Shown: positions 12,404 to 14,073 of the stretch, piece by piece
Numbering within the stretch: the stretch's first letter is position 1
Layout: every line of letters starts with the position of its first letter
From: Candidatus Eiseniibacteriota bacterium
GTDB taxonomy: Bacteria > Eisenbacteria > RBG-16-71-46 > CAIMUX01
Reading direction: 5' to 3'
NCBI GenBank assembly: GCA_020431745.1
Contig: JAGQHR010000023.1
Span: 1 to 14,073 of the forward strand
DNA length: 14,073 bases
Notes under the pieces: model-generated
Seen by the model: the letters and a program-made list of their open reading frames with translations, nothing else
What the model was told of the DNA's origin: nothing
Databases searched by the model: none
Made by a program: the position numbers and the translations under genes

Positions 12404-13282
12404 TTACCGGTAGTTGCTCTTCAGAGCGCCCCAGCTGCCATTGATGACCGGAACGGGGGTGCAGAGGTCCGGCGTACAAGCAACGCCGTCACCCTGGTAG
12501 TCACCACCGCGGTCGGCGCAACCAGCCGCATCGATCTCGATGCAGGTGAAGTCAGGCAGACAGCAAGCACCGGTCGGAAGCGCACAGAGGTCAGGCGTAC
12601 AGACCGAGCCAGGACCCTGCGCCGTGCCACCCTGAGCCTCGCAGTCGCCCGCGAGGACCATGATGCAGCTACCGTCCTGGAGGCAGCAAGCCTCAGGCTC
12701 CGGCGTGGCCGGGCACGGAGCGTCGCCGTCCATCCCGAAGCCGAAGACGCCGAAGCCGGCGATCGGATCGAGGGTCGACGGAACGTCGTCGTCCGCGAAG
12801 TTTCCACCCTGGGTCGGGTGGGCACCAACGGACAGCGTGTAGCCGTCGTAACCGTAGGCCGCGAACCAGTACACGTCGACCAGCGACGTCGTCTGGGCAG
12901 CGCCCCAGGTCACAGCCGTACCGGAACCGTCGGCCGGCCAGTCGCCGTCCGGCAGCTCGAAGTCACCGCAACCACCGTAGTCGCCCACGACGACGGCATT
13001 GGGATCGTAGTAGACGCCGAAAGCGACGCCGGCGAGGCGTCCGGCACCCGGGAAGGCAGCCAGACAGTTGATCACCGCGAGAGCGTCCGCGCTGGTACCG
13101 TCAGCACGAGCGACCGCCTGATCGCACGAACCCGCAGTCCCGGCACCGCAGTAGTTGATGTCGGGGCTGTAGACCGTGCCCTCGGAGAGCGCGAGGATCA
13201 GCGTTCCCCCCGCGTTCGGGCCGGCAAACGCGGCTGTACCCATACAGGTCAGGGCCGCAACTGCCAGTAGAGCTTTCTTCAT
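12404..13282 (-). CDS. Secreted cysteine-repeat protein, GPNAxG/YWFAxY family, with C-terminal SWGALK tail
   Basis: A 292-residue protein of unknown function. Signal peptide 1-20 (MKK, hydrophobic core, AFA cleavage) is followed by mature GPNAGG. Residues 21-190 form the core shared with the protein at 11737-11018: INCLAAFPG (71-79), FGVYYDPN, CGDFELPDGDWP (105-116), GTAVTW, VYWFAAY (137-143), TQGGNFADDDVPSTLDPI (157-174). Two 36-residue cysteine repeats then follow (198-233 and 239-274), each CC-x5-C-x7-C-x13-C-x4-C with an exact 41-residue period, and a tail ending SWGALKSNYR. The extra repeats are the main difference from the paralogue. The start is ATG 13282, with AAGGAGG 9 bases upstream; an upstream in-frame extension lacks a signal peptide. 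The gene ends in a clear terminator, so it is probably a single-gene transcript or the end of a unit with the gene at 14062-13484. Extracellular, probably disulfide-bonded. Confidence 0.87.
   Translation of the reverse strand: MKKALLAVAALTCMGTAAFAGPNAGGTLILALSEGTVYSPDINYCGAGTAGSCDQAVARADGTSADALAVINCLAAFPGAGRLAGVAFGVYYDPNAVVVGDYGGCGDFELPDGDWPADGSGTAVTWGAAQTTSLVDVYWFAAYGYDGYTLSVGAHPTQGGNFADDDVPSTLDPIAGFGVFGFGMDGDAPCPATPEPEACCLQDGSCIMVLAGDCEAQGGTAQGPGSVCTPDLCALPTGACCLPDFTCIEIDAAGCADRGGDYQGDGVACTPDLCTPVPVINGSWGALKSNYR
12461..12691 (-). repeat. Two tandem ACC-type cysteine-rich protein repeats
   Basis: Codons 198-233 and 239-274 of the 13282-12404 gene encode two copies beginning ACCL and ending CTPDLC. 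The six cysteines of copy one (199, 200, 206, 214, 228, 233) are each exactly 41 residues before those of copy two. Similar repeats occur in secreted proteins of planctomycetes and Eisenbacteria-like genomes; their function is unknown to me. Confidence 0.85.
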
Positions 13283-13291
13283 TGCTTCGAA

Positions 13292-13298
13292 CCTCCTT
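13292..13298 (-). promoter_or_regulatory. Consensus Shine-Dalgarno for the 13282 start, overlapped by an inverted repeat
   Basis: The - strand reads AAGGAGG, ending 9 bases before the ATG at 13282. Its first three bases belong to the 13296-13312 inverted repeat. Confidence 0.85.
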
Positions 13299-13312
13299 GA
13301 CAATCTGTCAAG
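13296..13312 (-). repeat. Inverted repeat overlapping the ribosome site
   Basis: CTTGACA (13296-13302) and TGTCAAG (13306-13312) are exact reverse complements around a 3-base centre. In RNA it would be a 7-bp hairpin whose 3' arm includes the start of the Shine-Dalgarno. In DNA it could be an operator. The TTGACA within it is too close to the ATG to serve as a -35 box for a normal leader. Confidence 0.5.
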
Positions 13313-13319
13313 CTTGATG

Positions 13320-13341
13320 TCGAAAGTCTGCAGAATTTCGA
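13320..13341. promoter_or_regulatory. 22-bp near-perfect palindrome, operator-like
   Basis: TCGAAAGTCTG (13320-13330) and CAGAATTTCGA (13331-13341) are reverse complements at 10 of 11 positions with no spacer. With no loop it is a better DNA-binding dyad than an RNA hairpin. It lies 38 bases upstream of the 13282 start. No convincing -35/-10 pair was found in the 201-base gap 13283-13483, so its position relative to a promoter is unknown. Confidence 0.45.
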
Positions 13342-13483
13342 ACCGTCCCTCGGTGAGACGATCCCCCATCCACCACACCACCCGATTTGAGGATTTCCAG
13401 ACCGTTGGAGGCTGAAACGACTCATACATCACATCAAGTCTCCGAACGAGACCCGAGCTACTTACGAGCAGTCTCAGGCGTTG

Positions 13484-14062
13484 TTACGGAGCACAAGACG
13501 CCGCGCTCGTGAACGGGGTACCGAAGATGATGACGTCCTCGAGACCCGTGTTCGCGTTGTTGTCATAGTCGTGGCACTCGTTCGGCGCGTTGTCGAGGAA
13601 CTCGCTCGAGAACTGAGTGAGGTCCGCGAGACCGACCGCGAGGTTGCCGGAGGCACCGTCGTAGTCCGGGCTCTTGCAGTTCGAGTACCGACGAATCGTC
13701 ACACCGTTGGCGCTGACGAGACCATAGTTGGCCACGTTGTGCGCGCAACCACCGCCGCCCAGGGTCAGAACGACCTGGCCGGAAGCATTGGTCACGCCCG
13801 TCAGAACCGTCGCACCACAGAGCGTCGTGTTCGCGCCGACGGAAATCACGACGGTCGCGTTGTTGATCGGCACGTTCGCGCTGTTGCGCACGGTGATGGT
13901 ATTGATCGACGCCGGAGCCGGCGTCGGGTTCAGCGGGCTGAACACCAGACCGTTCAAGGCGTCGGCCGGCGAGACCGTGCAGTTGGCCTCATCGGGCACT
14001 TCCGCCGCCGCGATCGTCGAGCAGAGCGCGATGGCAGCCAGCGCACCCAGTAGCTTCTTCAT
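13484..14062 (-). CDS. Secreted protein with Ig-like domain and degenerate dockerin-like EF-hand pair
   Basis: A 192-residue protein of unknown function. Signal peptide 1-20 (MKKLLGAL onward, IAAA cleavage) gives a mature protein starting EVPDEANC. Residues about 45-128 look like a bacterial Ig-like (Big_1-type) fold: INTITVRNSANVPINNATVVISVG, then TNASGQVVLTLGGGGC and GVTIRRYSN. The C-terminal 60 residues resemble a dockerin-type pair of calcium loops. The second is a good 12-residue loop with Asp165, Asp167, Asn169, Asn171 and Asp176. The first (SPDYDGASGN, Asp133/Asp135, next acidic residue Asp147) carries about three extra residues and is degenerate. It lacks the SWG tail of its two neighbours. 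The start is ATG 14062; only 11 bases upstream are visible and show no Shine-Dalgarno, but the signal peptide supports it. No clear terminator follows its stop. Confidence 0.83.
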   Translation of the reverse strand: MKKLLGALAAIALCSTIAAAEVPDEANCTVSPADALNGLVFSPLNPTPAPASINTITVRNSANVPINNATVVISVGANTTLCGATVLTGVTNASGQVVLTLGGGGCAHNVANYGLVSANGVTIRRYSNCKSPDYDGASGNLAVGLADLTQFSSEFLDNAPNECHDYDNNANTGLEDVIIFGTPFTSAASCAP

Positions 14063-14073
14063 CGTTGTGACCG

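Noticed and set aside
13307..13312. TTGACA as a -35 promoter box before the 13282 gene
   Set aside because: It lies only about 25 bases from the ATG and inside an inverted repeat over the ribosome site; a promoter there would leave no leader to carry the Shine-Dalgarno.

Overview
The window is high-GC bacterial DNA with densely packed genes, in two blocks. The secreted proteins on the right share a GPNAxG mature N-terminus, a YWFAxY core and, in two of them, a C-terminal SWGx[IL]K tail. One carries ACC-type cysteine repeats and another a degenerate dockerin-like EF-hand pair. From memory this set is typical of Candidatus Eisenbacteria and related FCB-group genomes. That assignment is inference; the window holds no rRNA or other marker gene.

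Left block (1-9021, + strand): a surface-glycan or glycosylation operon that is already running at the left edge. In order it encodes the C-terminal part of an NAD-dependent sugar epimerase, a DegT/StrS-family PLP sugar aminotransferase, a four-helix SMR/EamA-like membrane protein, a class I SAM methyltransferase, and three consecutive large polytopic membrane proteins. The first of these three is a GT39/ArnT-like glycosyltransferase, the second a TMTC-like protein (membrane domain plus TPR), and the third another GT39-like membrane protein with a TPR tail. Several junctions are 4-base ATGA or GTGA overlaps, which implies translational coupling. Read together, the genes suggest that an amino sugar is made in the cytoplasm, moved across the membrane on a lipid carrier, and transferred outside by GT-C enzymes. 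The logic resembles the Arn pathway, but substrate and acceptor are unknown.

Middle (9050-10633, - strand): a convergent gene for an exported phosphodiesterase/phosphatase of the alkaline phosphatase superfamily with a complete set of metal ligands.

Right block (11018-14062, - strand): three small secreted proteins. Two are paralogues and the third is an Ig-like/dockerin-like protein. They are separated by unusually informative intergenic DNA: a clear rho-independent terminator after the middle gene, a good sigma70-type promoter (TTGACC-18-TATGAT), a roughly 509-nt leader rich in hairpins before the 11737-11018 gene, and dyad-symmetric sites just upstream of the 13282-12404 gene. The leader is the best candidate in the window for something undescribed: a long regulatory 5' UTR or a separate structured RNA. 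No tRNA, rRNA, CRISPR array or insertion sequence was recognised.
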